Below, in pieces: positions 41,561-53,242 of a stretch of 64,000 nucleotides of DNA (its first letter is position 1; the number at the start of each line of letters is the position of its first letter). The stretch spans positions 1-64,000 of the forward strand of contig JAJAGP010000092.1 in NCBI GenBank assembly GCA_025084515.1, given 5' to 3'. The translations under genes and the position numbers were made by a program. Below the pieces are notes generated by a model, which was not told the origin of the DNA, did no database searches, and saw only the letters and a program-made list of their open reading frames with translations. The stretch is from Ancistrus triradiatus (taxonomy: Eukaryota; Chordata; Actinopteri; Siluriformes; Loricariidae).

Positions 41561-42282
41561 CAGTGGTACATCGGTTCTCGACCACCTTGGAACTTGTCAA
41601 ATTCGGTTCGCAATGCATTGTGACCAGAAAAACGTGGCTTGGTTCTCATCCTTTGCTCGGTACTCGAGCAATAGGTAGACAGTGGTTCAGTGATTCGGTC
41701 CCACAATAACTCTTTCCCACTGAAGATCTGTGCTGTATTTATCGTGTTTTTATTTATTTTTACATCTACATTATTGTATTCTTAGTGCAAATAAATCTCC
41801 ACTAACCTAAAAAGGTTCGTATTGAGAGCCAACCGAAATGGAAATCCTCACCCAAATCTCCAGAACACAAGCTGAGCAGTTAGCATTAGCAGCTATGCTA
41901 GCACTGATGAGTTCAGTGAGTGCTTTCGCTTTCAATCCATTACTCACTAAAATACATGCAAGTTTTCAATACTATATTATAAAACAAGCTTCATGTTAAT
42001 GATAAGTGTTGTGAACAGTAACTTACTTATTATTTATCATTAGCTCTGCTGTTATACACTATAGGCTGTTCTACCAAACAACTCAGGACATGATACATTT
42101 AATTTATGATGGATTTGTCAGAACATATCCCCATCGTAACTCAGGGAGCACCTGTACAATACAACTCCACTACTGCATATAATGCCTTATACAGGATATT
42201 CAATTCGATTTACTCGGTACTCGGTTTCGGTTCTCGACAAACCTTCTGGTACGAATTAATGCCGAGGATCAAGGTACCATTG
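41561..42282. mobile_element. mariner/pogo-type non-autonomous element with nested repeat
   Basis: cagtggtacatcggttctcg (left) and gaggatcaaggtaccattg (right), both flanked by TA (41559-41560, 42283-42284). The right interior (ggttctcgacaaaccttctg) mirrors the left. The middle (about 41960-42157) is the Tigger-type half also present at 4135-4322, probably a nested insertion. A half copy of the outer family is at 44154-44262. Confidence 0.6.
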
Positions 42283-42299
42283 TATTCATTTAAGGTACA

Positions 42300-44150
42300 A
42301 TATCTGGAATATTAAAAAATAAATAAATAAATGTTTTCTTCTTTTCTTACCCTCTTGATCCAATTTAATTCAGACCCTAGACAGGTTTGATTAGAGTGTG
42401 TCGGTGTAATAATTTCCATGTTCGTGTCAGTCTCTTCTGCATAATTTTTTCTCTCATTTTCAGTCTTCAGCAAAAGAAGGATGTCCCGGTGCAGGACATT
42501 TTTGTAATTAAACATGCTTTTCAAATTATCAATGCTATTTACATAAACACTTGCATCCTTGTGCATTTGCACCTTTGCCAATATGCATTCATAGGCATGG
42601 CAGGGTTAAAGTGGAAAAGGGCTGTTGAGAATGTTGTAAGCACTTCAGCATCTTTAAGCCAACAATGCCGTGCTCCTCTCATTGAGGAAGAAACCCTGAT
42701 AAGGTGTATTCATTGCGCTGCTGAATTCTCCGCTTCTAACAGCCAACAGGACTTTATTTTTCAAAGGAAATATTCTGCATCATTAGTGGTTTGTGGATAA
42801 GGTTTGCCCATAAGCAGATGGTCTAATTCACTGCATTTGCACAAGTCTGCAGTTATTGACTTTCTTATTTTCCAAGTGGCATCCATTTTTGGGTTTGCCC
42901 CACTAGCTGTTCTTGCAACAGAGATTATCCAACTCCATCTAGATGTGTTGCTGAAAATGGAGATACCTCAAATGTCAGATTAGGGTGTGTTTACATTAAT
43001 TTGATTTTTCATATTCAGTTATAATAAAAAAAAATTTAAAACCCTCCAAATTTAGATAACTATGAGTTCTGTCAGAGATGAGGCCTTCTAAGTGAAATAA
43101 AATTCCAGAAATAAGCTACACCTCTGTCTGGCAAAGGCATAGCTTGAGCCAACCCTGCAGTACTGCATTTGACCAGCAGAGAGACAGCTAGAAACAACCC
43201 AGCAGTACCTCCTCCAACCAGCAGAGTGTACAGTACAAGCCGGCACTGCACCAACACCAGTTTGAAAAGTTTAAAAACAGGAATCTCACAGACTAAGAAA
43301 CTGAATATATAAGACTGTCTAGAAAAGAGATTGAAATACTAAAGACTGAAACAAACAAAGTGGACAAAGAACTGAAAAGATAAACTGAGAAAGACGACTG
43401 TGTCTATGTAATAGTGAAGCTAAGTTTGTGAATTAGGAAAGCAAACTGAAAACAGAAAACTCAAAAGACTGAGAATTAGATATTTAAGAGAGTGAAGTTT
43501 GTGTTTGGAGGGAGCGTAACAGAGAAAAGATAATTAAGTTGAAACCTCAAAGAAAAGGAAAGGACAAATACTGTATTACTTTGAGATCAAAAATTGATCG
43601 TAGCCTTGGTTTATTGGTCTGTTTTCCATTTTGAAGCTTTTACCATTACACCTTTTTCAGAAGGCATCATTTTGGATGTCACCCTTTGTTTAAATTTTTT
43701 CTCGCATTGCTATATAGGATAAGTAATGATAAATATCTTAATGTTGAAAACACATTAACCTACAGTTGTCCAAAATCATTAACACAAATCTTATTTTTGT
43801 ATAAAGTGTTCTCATGAAAAAAAAAAAAATCTCATGTAATTTAGTCAGTAATGGATAAAACGTGAGAAAACACTTTTGGTGAACTAAGCTAACTCCAACC
43901 TGTGTTGTGGCTGGAGTTCTGGCTTTGTCCTTAATTTCCTTTCAGTTGGCTCTTATAAACTATTTTGGGAGCCATGGAGACTTATTTGCACTAATAATAC
44001 TTTACTGTAGATGTATAAAATAAAGAAAAAGCATGATAAACAGCTGAGATCTTCACTGAGCTAGGGCTATATGAATCTGAATCACTGAACTGCTGTGTAC
44101 TTAAACATGAATCATGATTCAGCTGAAACGACTCATACAAGTTTAAGCAA
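42300..44150. other. mostly single-copy stretch; candidate conserved block at 42480-42960
   Basis: 42480-42960 is non-repetitive with several TAATTA/ATTTGCAT-type cores (ttgtaattaaacatgctttt, tgcatttgcacctttgccaa). A 137-codon open frame crosses 42387-42800 but has no family signature and low-complexity N-terminal code, so I do not call a gene. 43000-44150 shows nothing specific besides a poly-A run near 43818. Confidence 0.3.
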
Positions 44151-44153
44151 GTG

Positions 44154-44262
44154 CGTCAAGTACCGAGCAAACGACGAGAACCGAGACGGATTATTCTAGT
44201 CAAAACGCTTCACGAACCAAATTCAACATGTTCAGATGTTCTCGAGAACCGAGGTACCACTA
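44154..44262 (-). mobile_element. half copy of the 'ggtacctcggttctcga' element
   Basis: aagtaccgagcaaacgacga and tctcgagaaccgaggtacca then ctata match the ends of 41561-42282. Confidence 0.55.
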
Positions 44263-44274
44263 TATTTAATTAAA

Positions 44275-44535
44275 AAAAAGGAAGGTCCTTCCACTTTGGG
44301 ACCTTCTCAAGCTCTGCGTCTGGGGTCCAAACCTCTAACTTCCCATTACAGCAACAATGTGTTGTGCAGGTTTGTCTTGATTCACACACACAGGTCCACT
44401 TTAGAGGCACACATTTACCTAACACGCAGAAACGAGAAGAACATGCAAACTCTACACAGGCAGAGTCTGGGCTGGGAATTGAATCGGGATCTCTAGAGCG
44501 GTGAGGCTCTAAACACTGTGCCACCATGCCGCCTC
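44275..44535 (-). mobile_element. SINE-like repeat with tRNA-like head
   Basis: Minus strand: gggaattgaatcgggatctc is the box-B region, followed by cggtgaggctctaaacactg and tgccaccatgccgcc. The distal part (aaggtccttccactttggga) has a relative at 53585-53670 (aaggtccttctggttttgga), indicating a second SINE subfamily. Confidence 0.65.
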
Positions 44536-44689
44536 CAGAAGTACACAGATCAGAGCTCAAACAGAGACACAATAAAGCTCTAACAGACTCAAATATGGAT
44601 GCTTTCTTTCTGAACAAAGACTGTTGTTCTAATCAAATGGGTTTTTATGAAGGGTGATTTATAAACAAACATTATATTAAAATGGTCTC

Positions 44690-44965
44690 ATGTCCACCCA
44701 ATCACATTCCTCACAGAGAGAGGGGTTGCTTGACAGTAATTCAAAGAATTCAGACTTTAATATGGCACTCAGTGTCCCATAAAGGGCCCAAATTTAATTG
44801 ACCCACCCAGGGTATTAATTCCAAATTTAGTGCTGCATGGCAGAGCAACATATGCTCCCTAATAACTCCAAATGGTTCCTAATTGAACACACTGTATTGA
44901 TCCACCAAAGCCCAAATTAATCTTCCCTAGCCAGCCAGCAGGACTGTAAAGATGCACAACACAAC
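44690..44965. promoter_or_regulatory. candidate conserved non-coding element
   Basis: Single-copy sequence with closely spaced homeodomain-like cores (aaatttaattgacccaccca, gggtattaattccaaattta, ggttcctaattgaacacact). No coding frame. Enhancer activity is inferred from motif texture alone. Confidence 0.25.
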
Positions 44966-45062
44966 ACAAATGCCCCCACATTGATGTGTAAGGTCAGGAC
45001 TGTGACACATGGCCATAGACAGATGCATCAAGCTTGACGCTGTACACCCAAGGAAACTACAC

Positions 45063-45064
45063 TG

Positions 45065-45095
<31 letters not shown>
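45063..45095. repeat. (CG)(CA)n microsatellite
   Basis: gcgcgcgcacacacac followed by more CA units. Confidence 0.95.
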
Positions 45096-45096
<1 letters not shown>

Positions 45097-45361
45097 GAAG
45101 CATCATTATGCATCATTAGAGAGTCTTCTTCCTATGACAAACAGCCAAAAAGCCTCTCCTCCCTTTACATGAGAGGAATAGTAATGAGTGCCAGGGAAAG
45201 AGAGTCCAGCCCATACAATCATCCACGTGCCACCCTATTCTCGCTAGAAGACTCAATCATGCACCTCTCTCTTACACAGCACTTTAGTAAAAACATTGGA
45301 CAGCCTCTGAATATTGTTTCCTCGTTTCTTTTGTTTCCTTTTATCTCCCTGTGCACTTCTC

Positions 45362-45499
45362 TTAGATTCAGATGCACAACTTCTAACTCCTGTATTTCCA
45401 TTCTGGAGTGCAGATTTAGAAACCATTTATGATCAGATCTGGCCCATTCCTCAAACACTCTTCAATTTAAGTGAAGATTTGTTTCGCAGATCAGCAACG
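45362..45499 (+). CDS. exon-like segment, unidentified
   Basis: A strong polypyrimidine tract and acceptor (tctccctgtgcacttctcttag) is followed by an open frame DSDAQLLTPVFPFWSADLET and IYDQIWPIPQTLFNLSEDLF, then a possible donor gtaatc at 45500. The composition looks protein-like, but I recognise no family and no companion exons. It could be chance or part of an unseen gene. Confidence 0.2.
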
Positions 45500-46144
45500 T
45501 AATCTGCCTAATGAAGTACCTAGTGCTGAGCCGCTGTGATATTATTAGCATATATGTTATTGAGAGTAACATATTCAGGTGACACAAACACATACAAAGA
45601 AATGCATTCGTATATCATACATATTTATGAGGGGTCACTCGCTGTACTGAGCCCAGTGGGCATAGGATGAATCAACTGACTGCATTAATGTTCTTGTAGC
45701 ATAATCCTCCATAGTAGTCAGCACACTACTCTACATGAAAGAGATCTTAAGCAGCTGATGCAGCAAGACGACCTAGATCCGTTCCACAATCATTTGCACA
45801 GCCTTTGTTACCGCTGGTTTCAAAAATATCCGTCTCCGTTCAGAGATATATTGAAGACACGGGTTTCTCTCATTTTCTCTGTCTAAATGTCAATTAACAC
45901 TTCTTTTTTAAGAATGATGTGTCACGGGCCTACAGAATCTAGTCTATACAAAAAATGCTGTATGTACAAAACCACACAGCACGATAACTAATAAAATAAA
46001 TCATTACACAGCAACTCTTAAAAATTAAACTGCATTTTCTGTACTTATTCAACACAATCTAACAACTCACCTATTTAACTATTCATAATGAGTATTGATC
46101 TCAGGTGACTTTATATTATTTTACCATGGTTTAAACATGGTTTA
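45500..46144. other. intergenic stretch, no feature recognised
   Basis: No repeat or gene identified. Confidence 0.4.
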
Positions 46145-46312
46145 GGGACTGTGGTAGCCTAGCGGTTAAGGTACTGGACTCTGAACCAGAAGGTCCAGGC
46201 TTCAAATCCCACCGCTGCCAAGCTGCCCCTGTTGGGTCCTTGAGCAAGACCCTTAACCCACAATTGCTTGGATTGTAAGACTGTACTAATTGTTGTAAAT
46301 GTAAATGGTTTC
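46145..46312 (+). mobile_element. tRNA-derived SINE, 'gtggtagcctagcgg' family
   Basis: gactgtggtagcctagcggt then gcttcaaatcccaccgctgc; ends gtactaattgttgtaaatgt with the 'ctctggataaggg' block deleted. Confidence 0.88.
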
Positions 46313-47284
46313 TCCCATTACTGGTACTGTTACTCTTTGTGTGACTAACAGGACTGAGTTTTCAGTACAGAATTAGTAAATACATAAATTTTCAGTGTCC
46401 CAATATCATTAGGACACTGAGCACATTCTAATGATTTGCCAGAATTTTACATTAAAACTATTTTTACAATAAACAAATAACAGATAAAAATAATTTGAGT
46501 CTGGTCTAGATGAAGATCCAGATGATACAACTTGTGAACATGTGAGTTTTGGTATGTTCCCTAATTTTCAGAAGTGGGAATATCTTAGGGTAACAGGACG
46601 CAGTGAAAACCTGGGGCCATACCTACAATGTGTATGCTGATAGGGAAATATTGCAGATTTCTCATGAAAATATATTTCATATAGTAAATCATTTTTTTTC
46701 ACTGTGAAGCTAACAAATACTAGTTTTCTATCTTGTGTTCTAGGTTGTTTTTATTAATGGTTTAGATTATATACCTTAAATCTGCAGTTACACTGCTGGG
46801 CAGGACACTTTGCTTAATAATAAAATGTTTTTTTTCATTTTTTTTTTTTTTTTTTTTACAGTCAATTACCGGTATATTAATTATCTATACATGTAATGTC
46901 CAGGGGACGTAAATGGTACCCATCCGGTGGAATGGGTGAAATAAATATTTCCAGTTCCCAAACTATTCGGAATTCACTCAACTATAAGATCAAACCATCA
47001 GGTTTGAGTGCTTTTACTGTACATAATTTCTCCAAGCCAAGTGTAATAATCAGTCTGGCTTTTTATTGAGTTACTTCCATTGGCTCAGCTCAGAGATGGT
47101 CCTTTCGGTAGCATTGCCAGGTTTGTTTATCAACTTCATTCATTTTCTTATTTGCTTAATCCAAATCAAGGGTTGTGGGAAAGCCGTTGCCTAGCCAGCG
47201 ACAGGGTGCGAGGTAGGAGCAACCCTAGACAGGGTGGCAGTCCATAATAGTTGTTTATTAACTGACTAAATTTTTCTCTTTCTT
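46313..47284. other. intergenic stretch, no gene recognised
   Basis: Contains a long T run (about 46840-46857) and little else that can be named. Confidence 0.4.
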
Positions 47285-49030
47285 TCTGCTGCTCCTGTTA
47301 GGGGTCACTGCAGCAGATCATCCATCTCCATCCCATCCTGTCCTTTGCCACTTCCTTTATCAAGCCAGTCATTTTCATGTCCACCCTCACCACAACAATA
47401 AACCTCCTTTTTGACATTCCTCTCCTATACCTGCCTGTCAGCCCCATCCTTCCCTGATATGCTCCCATCTCTTCTCTGCACATAACTAACCTATCTCAAT
47501 CTCATCTGTCTCCAAACCATCTTGCCTACTCTGTCCCTTCAATAGCCCTTCCTAATCCTGCCCATCCTCACCACTCCCAATGAAAACCTTCAACTCTCCC
47601 ACCTCCAGCAATATTTTCTGGGTTTTTTTGTTTGCTAGTGCCACCACTTCCAAGCCATACAACACATCTGCTCTATTACCTTGTAAACTTTCCCTTTCAT
47701 TAATCACTCCTGCCACCCTTCACCACCCACACCCTGCCTGCTTCTTCACCTATCTATTGCACTCCCATTACTTTGAACATTCAATCCCAAGTATTTAAAA
47801 TCATCCACCTTTACGACCGCTACTCCTTGCAACTACACCGTTCTGCCCCTCCCCCTCGTTCACGCATTATACTCCTTGCTCCTACTGACTTCCATTCTTC
47901 TTTTCTCCAGTGCGGACCTCCACCTTTCCAGGCTCACCTCACCATGCTCCCTACTCTCATTACAGATATTGCAAACATCATAGTCCAACGAGATGGATCT
48001 CATCCATCAACCTGTCCATCATTGTTGCAAACAAAAAAGGATTTAGAGCTGATCCTTTATGCAATCCCACCTCTAACTTGAATCCCTCCATCATTCATAC
48101 TGCACGCCTCACCACTGTCACACTGTCCTCATCCTGCACCACCCTCACATACTTCTCTGCCACTTCTGACATCTGCATGTCATACGTTTGCTCTATATCC
48201 ACAAATACAATGCATCTCCATCTGACTTTATTATACAGTACTTCCCAATCAACACCCTCAGAGAAAACATTGCATCTGTTGTGCTCTTTCTTGGCATGAA
48301 ACCATTTTGCTGCTTACAGATCATCACCTCTCCTCTCAGTCTAGCTTCCACTACTTTTTCCCCATAACTACATGCTGTGACCTTTTTGCTTCTGTAGTTA
48401 CTGCAGCTCTGTGCACACACACACACACACATTTATTAAAAAATTTGGTACCACTTCACTCCTCCACTCCTCAGGCATCCTCAAATATCCCCAGTTTTTG
48501 TTAAACGCTTTGGTTTAAGAACTTCCCTGCCACCTCATATAAACCTCCTCATGCCAATACTGGTATGTCATCTGGGCCAACTTCCTTTCTACTCCTCATG
48601 CTCTTCATAGCTGTCCTCATTTTGTCCTTGTTAATCCACTGCACTTCCTGATTCACTATATTCATGTCATCCAACTTTCTCTCTCTCATTTTCTTCATTC
48701 ATCGGTTACTGAAAGTACTCTTTCCACATTTGCAATGCAATCTCCTCACTTGTCAGTGCATTACTGTCTGCACCCTTCCCAACTTGGTCACTGTCTGGCC
48801 AATCGGTGCAAGTTCTTTCCTCCTCCCTTAGTGCCCTACACATACCGCTTGCCATATGCTTTATCCTTAGCTTTAGACACCACTCACCTCATCTTCTCTT
48901 ACTCCTGTCTACTTCCTTCCTCTCTCTGACTATCCCAATGCTTTTTCACAACCCTTTTTTCACTTTCTTGCATTTGTAAACTCCTCAACCAAGTTTCCTC
49001 ATCTTCCTTCTTTTGCCTAGATGTCACAAG

Positions 49031-50609
49031 TACAGTGGGGCAAAAAAGTATATAGTCAGCCACTGATTGTGCAAATTCTCCGACTTAGAAAAATGAGAGA
49101 GGTCTGTAATTTTTATCATAGGCACACTTCAACTATGAGAGACAAAATGAGGAAAAAAAAAAAAACCAGACAGGAAATCATACTGTAGGATTTTTAAAGA
49201 ACTTAATTGTAAATCATGGTGGAAAATAAGTATTTGGTCACCCACAAAAAAGCAAGATTTCTGGCTCTCACAGACCTGTAACAACTTCTTTAAGAAGCTC
49301 TTCTGTCCTCCACTCGTCACCTGTATTAATGACACCTGTTTGACCTCGTTATCTGTATAAAAGACACCTGTCCACAGCCTCAAACAGTCAGACTCCAAAC
49401 TCAACCATGGCCAAGACCAAAGAGCTGTTTGAAGACACCACGAAGAAAATTGTAGACCTGCACCAGGCTGGGAAGAGTGAATCTACAATAGGCAAGCAGG
49501 TTGATGTGAATAAATCAACTGTGGGAGCAATTGTAAGACATACAACACCATTGATAATTTCCCTCGATCTGGGGCCCCACGCAAGATCTCATCCCGTGGG
49601 GTCAAAATGATCATGAGAACGGTGAGCAAAAATCCAAGAACAACATGGAGGGATTGATGAAGACCGAGAGAGCTGGGACCAAAAAAGTAACAAAGCTACA
49701 TCAGTAACACACTACGCCGAGAGAGACTCGGATCGCAGTGCCAGGTGTGTCCCCCTGCTTAAGCCAGTACATGTCCAGGAAAGTCTGAAGTTTGACGAGA
49801 AGCATATGGATGATCCCAGAAGAGGATTGGAGAAAGGAGAAGGGGGGAAGAGGAAAGGAAAAAGGAAAGCCTCGTCATGTTTGGAGGAAGAAAAAAATTC
49901 TGAGTGCGCCATAACCTACTGGAAGCAATGGGGGGGGTGGAAACATCATGCTGTGGGGCTGTTTTTCTGCAAAGGGGACAGGACGATGCTGATCCAGTTA
50001 AGGGAAGAATGAACAGGGCCAATGTATAGTGAAATTTTAAGCCAAAACTCCTTCACAAAGTGAGAGCATTGATGAAGATGGAAACGTGGTGGGTCTTCCC
50101 AGATGACAATGATTCCCAAATACCACCGGCTCGGGCAACAAAGGAATGGCTCCAAAAAAGCATTTCAAGGTCCTGGAGTGGCCTAGGCTGTCTCTAGACC
50201 TCAGCCCCATAGAAAATGTGTGGAGGGAGTTGAAAGTCCATGTTGCCCCAAAACATCACTGCTCTAGAGGAGATCTGCATGGAGGAATGGGCCAAAATAC
50301 CAGCTACAGTGTGTGCAAACCTGGTGAAGACTTACAGGAAAAGTTTGACCTCTGTCATTACCAACAAAGGTCATGTTACAAAGTATTGAGTTGAACCAAA
50401 TTTATTGACCAAATACTTATTTTCCACCATAATTTACAATTAAATTCTTTTAAAATCCTACAATGTGATTTCCTGGATTTTTTTTTTTCGCATTTTGTCT
50501 CTCATAGCTGAAGTGTACCTATGATGAAAATTACAGACCTCTCTCATCTTTCTAAGTAGGAGAACTTGCACAATCAGTGAATGACTAAATATTTTTTTGA
50601 CCCACTGTA
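49031..50609 (+). mobile_element. Tc1-like element (family H) inserted in the LINE
   Basis: TA target duplication (49031-49032 and 50608-50609). Outer ends are cagtggggcaaaaaagtata and tttttttgacccactg. Long inverted repeats continue inward (acttagaaaaatgagagagg / cctctctcatctttctaagt). LINE sequence continues across the junction without loss. Confidence 0.9.
49407..50395 (+). pseudogene. Tc1-like transposase pseudogene (family H)
   Basis: ATG at 49407 begins MAKTKELFEDTTKKIVDLHQ and continues AGKSESTIGKQVDVNKSTVG, the N-terminal helix-turn-helix. The frame is then lost. The C-terminal part reads KVLEWPRLSLDLSPIENVWR and ELKVHV in 50160-50250, containing the catalytic Glu region (SPIENVW). 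Stops and indels between them abolish activity. Confidence 0.85.
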
Positions 50610-51789
50610 CTTTTCTCCCTCACTAATTCTGCAATAGTTGCCCAGTTGTCCAACAACTCTTCACCACCACCCATGAATTTTTCTCCATAATCTTCTGCCT
50701 TCAACCTCTACCATCCTTGGTTCAGCCCTCACTCTTTTCATCATCTTTACCTCCACGGTCGTTTTACAAACCACCATCCACTGTTGTTTGGCTACTTTCT
50801 CCCCTCCCACCACCACACAATCTCCAATCTTTTTCAGGGGGCATATCCGGCATAGGACATACGTCACCTGTATACAACATCTTCCGCTTCTTCCTGTGCT
50901 CCTCCTTACCTTTAAAATGTGTGCGCATCACATCCATTTCCACCTTTTCAGCAAAATCAACCATCTGCCATTACACATTCCTCTCCATAACACTGTTCCT
51001 ACTCATCACCTCCTCATCATCATCATCATCATATATCTTCCCTTCACCAGCTTGCCATCTGAAGTGCGTTTCAATCACCAGTAGTTTTTCCTTGGGTAGC
51101 CTCTCCAAAATGTCATCTAACTCACTCCAGAAATCTTCTTTCTCCTCCATCTCACATCATTGCAGTACATGTGTGCTGATGACATTCAGTATCAATACCC
51201 TGCAAATCTCTTACTCTTCCATCAGGATTTCTCTTACTCCAATTCTCCCCCACAGCTGTACCATGGCAGAACAGTTTGAAACCTCCTCCAATGCTATTTG
51301 GGTCTCTTGAACACACAGTATGCCTGCCTTTCTCCTCTCCATCATATCTGCCAGCTCTCTCCCTTTACTAGTCATAGTGTCAACATTCAAAGTCCCGAAT
51401 CTCAGCTCTAAACTCCTACCCTTCCTCCTGTCCCACTGCTTCTAAACTCTCCTTCTCCTTCTTCACTGAAAAGTAAGTTAGTGTCCACCAGTATCCTGCT
51501 GGCCAAGAGAACCACTGACAGGCATCAATCAGTCTGGTATGGAAATCTGATTTTTGATCCATATATTCAATTTGGCAGATGTTACCATGGAATCCCTTCC
51601 TGATGCAACCATCACGAGCTTGGGACCACCTTGGGGGGGGGGGCAAGCAACGTGCTACAGAAGGGCCAGCTTACTGCTCTTCAGTGTTTTAGGAGTGAAA
51701 AGAAAATATACAAAAAAACAAAAAAAAACTCCACATATGTTAATAGTTCATGGTGGACATGCTTATCATAATTAATAATTTCCATTATC

Positions 51790-52310
51790 CTTCCTGATTT
51801 ATGCTTCTTATACATCAGTGTGAACTGTGAGCCTGCTGTCAGGTTGCATTTCACTTTTACACGTGAATACAGGTCACAGATGAGTTGTCCCTTGATTTGG
51901 AGATGTACATTTAGAGCGCCGCTTAGTTACATCTTTTCAGAAAGCAAGGTGCCATTTCCATTCTGCATCAGTGAGCTCTGGCACAACTTTGGACAGCATT
52001 AATGCCTTGATTTCAGGGAGCAGGTCATAAGAAGGTTTCAAAGCTGGCCCACGAGTCAACCAAAAATTCCTGAAACTGCCAGTGGTTAAGAGTGTTAGCT
52101 TCAATGAAAATAATACACAAGTAATGAAATAATCACAGCTTTCATAGCAGATTCCAACATAACTGTCGTGCAACACAGTACTTGCTGGTGGATCAGGCAC
52201 TGTATGGTGAGCAGTGACCACGTTCACTCAACTGATGCGTGCAGCTACTCCTCTTGCAAAACCCACCATGCTCAAAGCACCATTGTTTGTCACGCTAGTT
52301 AGCTGGGTTT
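51790..52310 (-). pseudogene. hAT-type transposase fossil (GTF2IRD2/ZBED-like)
   Basis: Minus-strand frames read WLTRGPALKPSYDLLPEIKA then SKVVPELTDAEWKWHLAF. After a frameshift comes NVHLQIKGQLICDLYSRVKV. This order (LLPEIKA ... W...LAFL.D ... LQ.KGQLI.D) is the C-terminal part of hAT transposases related to the GTF2IRD2 and ZBED vertebrate proteins. A stop follows LAF and the flanks are lost, so it is a relic. Confidence 0.65.
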
Positions 52311-52319
52311 TTTATTATT

Positions 52320-52900
52320 ATTAGAACAAATCAACAGACTCTCTGCTGCCAGTTTTAGTTTTCACTATTATTTTTCCCCATTATAGCTAGCTACTACTGC
52401 TGGTCCAAATATGTACAATTGCCAGAGAACAAGCATTGCTACTGCAGATAAAAAGGGCAGTCAAATAAAAGCAGCGGGCCATAGTTGGATGATCGCGAGT
52501 TACAGTGTCTATAGAAAATCATAATATTCTGCTAAAAGCCCATAACCCTGAACATCAACATGAAAATCACACAAATTGTTCTAATCAATTATTAAATTGC
52601 ATGAGTAAAATACATGAGTAAAGCCCTTTATATAGTAAGTACTTTGTCCTTGCTTAACCTTTAGACCATTTTAAACAGTAAAGCTGCTGACTTAGAGGCA
52701 CAGCCAGTAATCACTTAGAAGTATAAATGTTTAGAGTGAAAGTCTGAAACACAAAAAAAGAGAAGTGTAAAGGAATAAATGAATAGGAGAAGAGATGTTT
52801 GAAAGAAATGGATGTTTGAGACTCAAGCAGTCAGAACAAAATTGGGAGAAGTGTATAAAAAAAAAAATTTTTTTTAATAAAAACGTGTTGGAGAATTTTT
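52320..52900. other. mostly unannotated stretch with a Tc1 terminal fragment
   Basis: ttacagtgtctatagaaaat then cataatattctgctaaaagc (52500-52560) resembles the Tc1 ends at 10512 and 16272. The remainder shows no feature. Confidence 0.35.
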
Positions 52901-52904
52901 TTTA

Positions 52905-53242
52905 TTTAAAGTTTGTTTGTTTATTTAACGTCGCTATCAGCATCAATGGCCATTTCAGTCAGACACGCACGCACGCACACACACACACACACACACAGTA
53001 TGAGAGATATATATATATATATATACATACATACATACACACACACACATATACAGCGTAATCAATTACTATTCACTTATGTCTTTGGACTGTGGGAGGA
53101 AACCAGAGTACCCAGAATAACCCACACGGACACAGGGAGGACACCACACAGAAAGGACCCAGGCTGCTCCACCCTGGGATTGAACCCATGAACTTCTTGC
53201 TATGAGGCGGCGGTGCCCACTGAGCCACCCTGTCACCCCTTA
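52905..53242 (-). mobile_element. tRNA-derived SINE with internal microsatellites
   Basis: Starts with ttatttaacgtcgctatcag then catcaatggccatttcagtc, the reversed 3' tail shared with 1264-1532. Ends gaggcggcggtgcccactga then gccaccctgtcacc. Between them lie (CA)n, (TA)n and (CATA)n at about 52966-53052, so the tandem repeats grew inside the SINE. Confidence 0.88.

Larger units (their letters stand above)
47285..51640 (-). mobile_element. RTE-type non-LTR retrotransposon (LINE), decayed, split by a Tc1 element
   Basis: Plus-strand text such as gtcactgcagcagatcatcc, gtcatctgggccaacttcct and tcatagtgtcaacattcaaa is antisense to an RTE-like endonuclease and reverse transcriptase ORF. On the minus strand near 48085-48010 the RT palm reads GLHKGSALNPFLFATMMDRL. 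Near 47975-47955 the usual MMFADD box reads MMFA-IS, so the two catalytic Asp codons are gone. Stops and frameshifts occur throughout. The right end (cggtatggaaatc-like, about 51540) corresponds to the 5' part. Long plus-strand frames such as 50717-51310 are antisense shadows. The clade call rests on recalled similarity. Confidence 0.8.

Noticed and set aside
42387..42800. 137-codon plus-strand frame
   Set aside because: No recognisable domain, hydrophobic low-complexity start and no splice context; more likely chance in single-copy sequence.
47773..48299. Overlapping plus-strand frames of 102 and 129 codons
   Set aside because: Also antisense to the LINE reverse transcriptase region.
50717..51310. 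197-codon open frame on the plus strand
   Set aside because: Antisense to the decayed RTE-type LINE; composition is low-complexity Ser/Phe and it has no family match.
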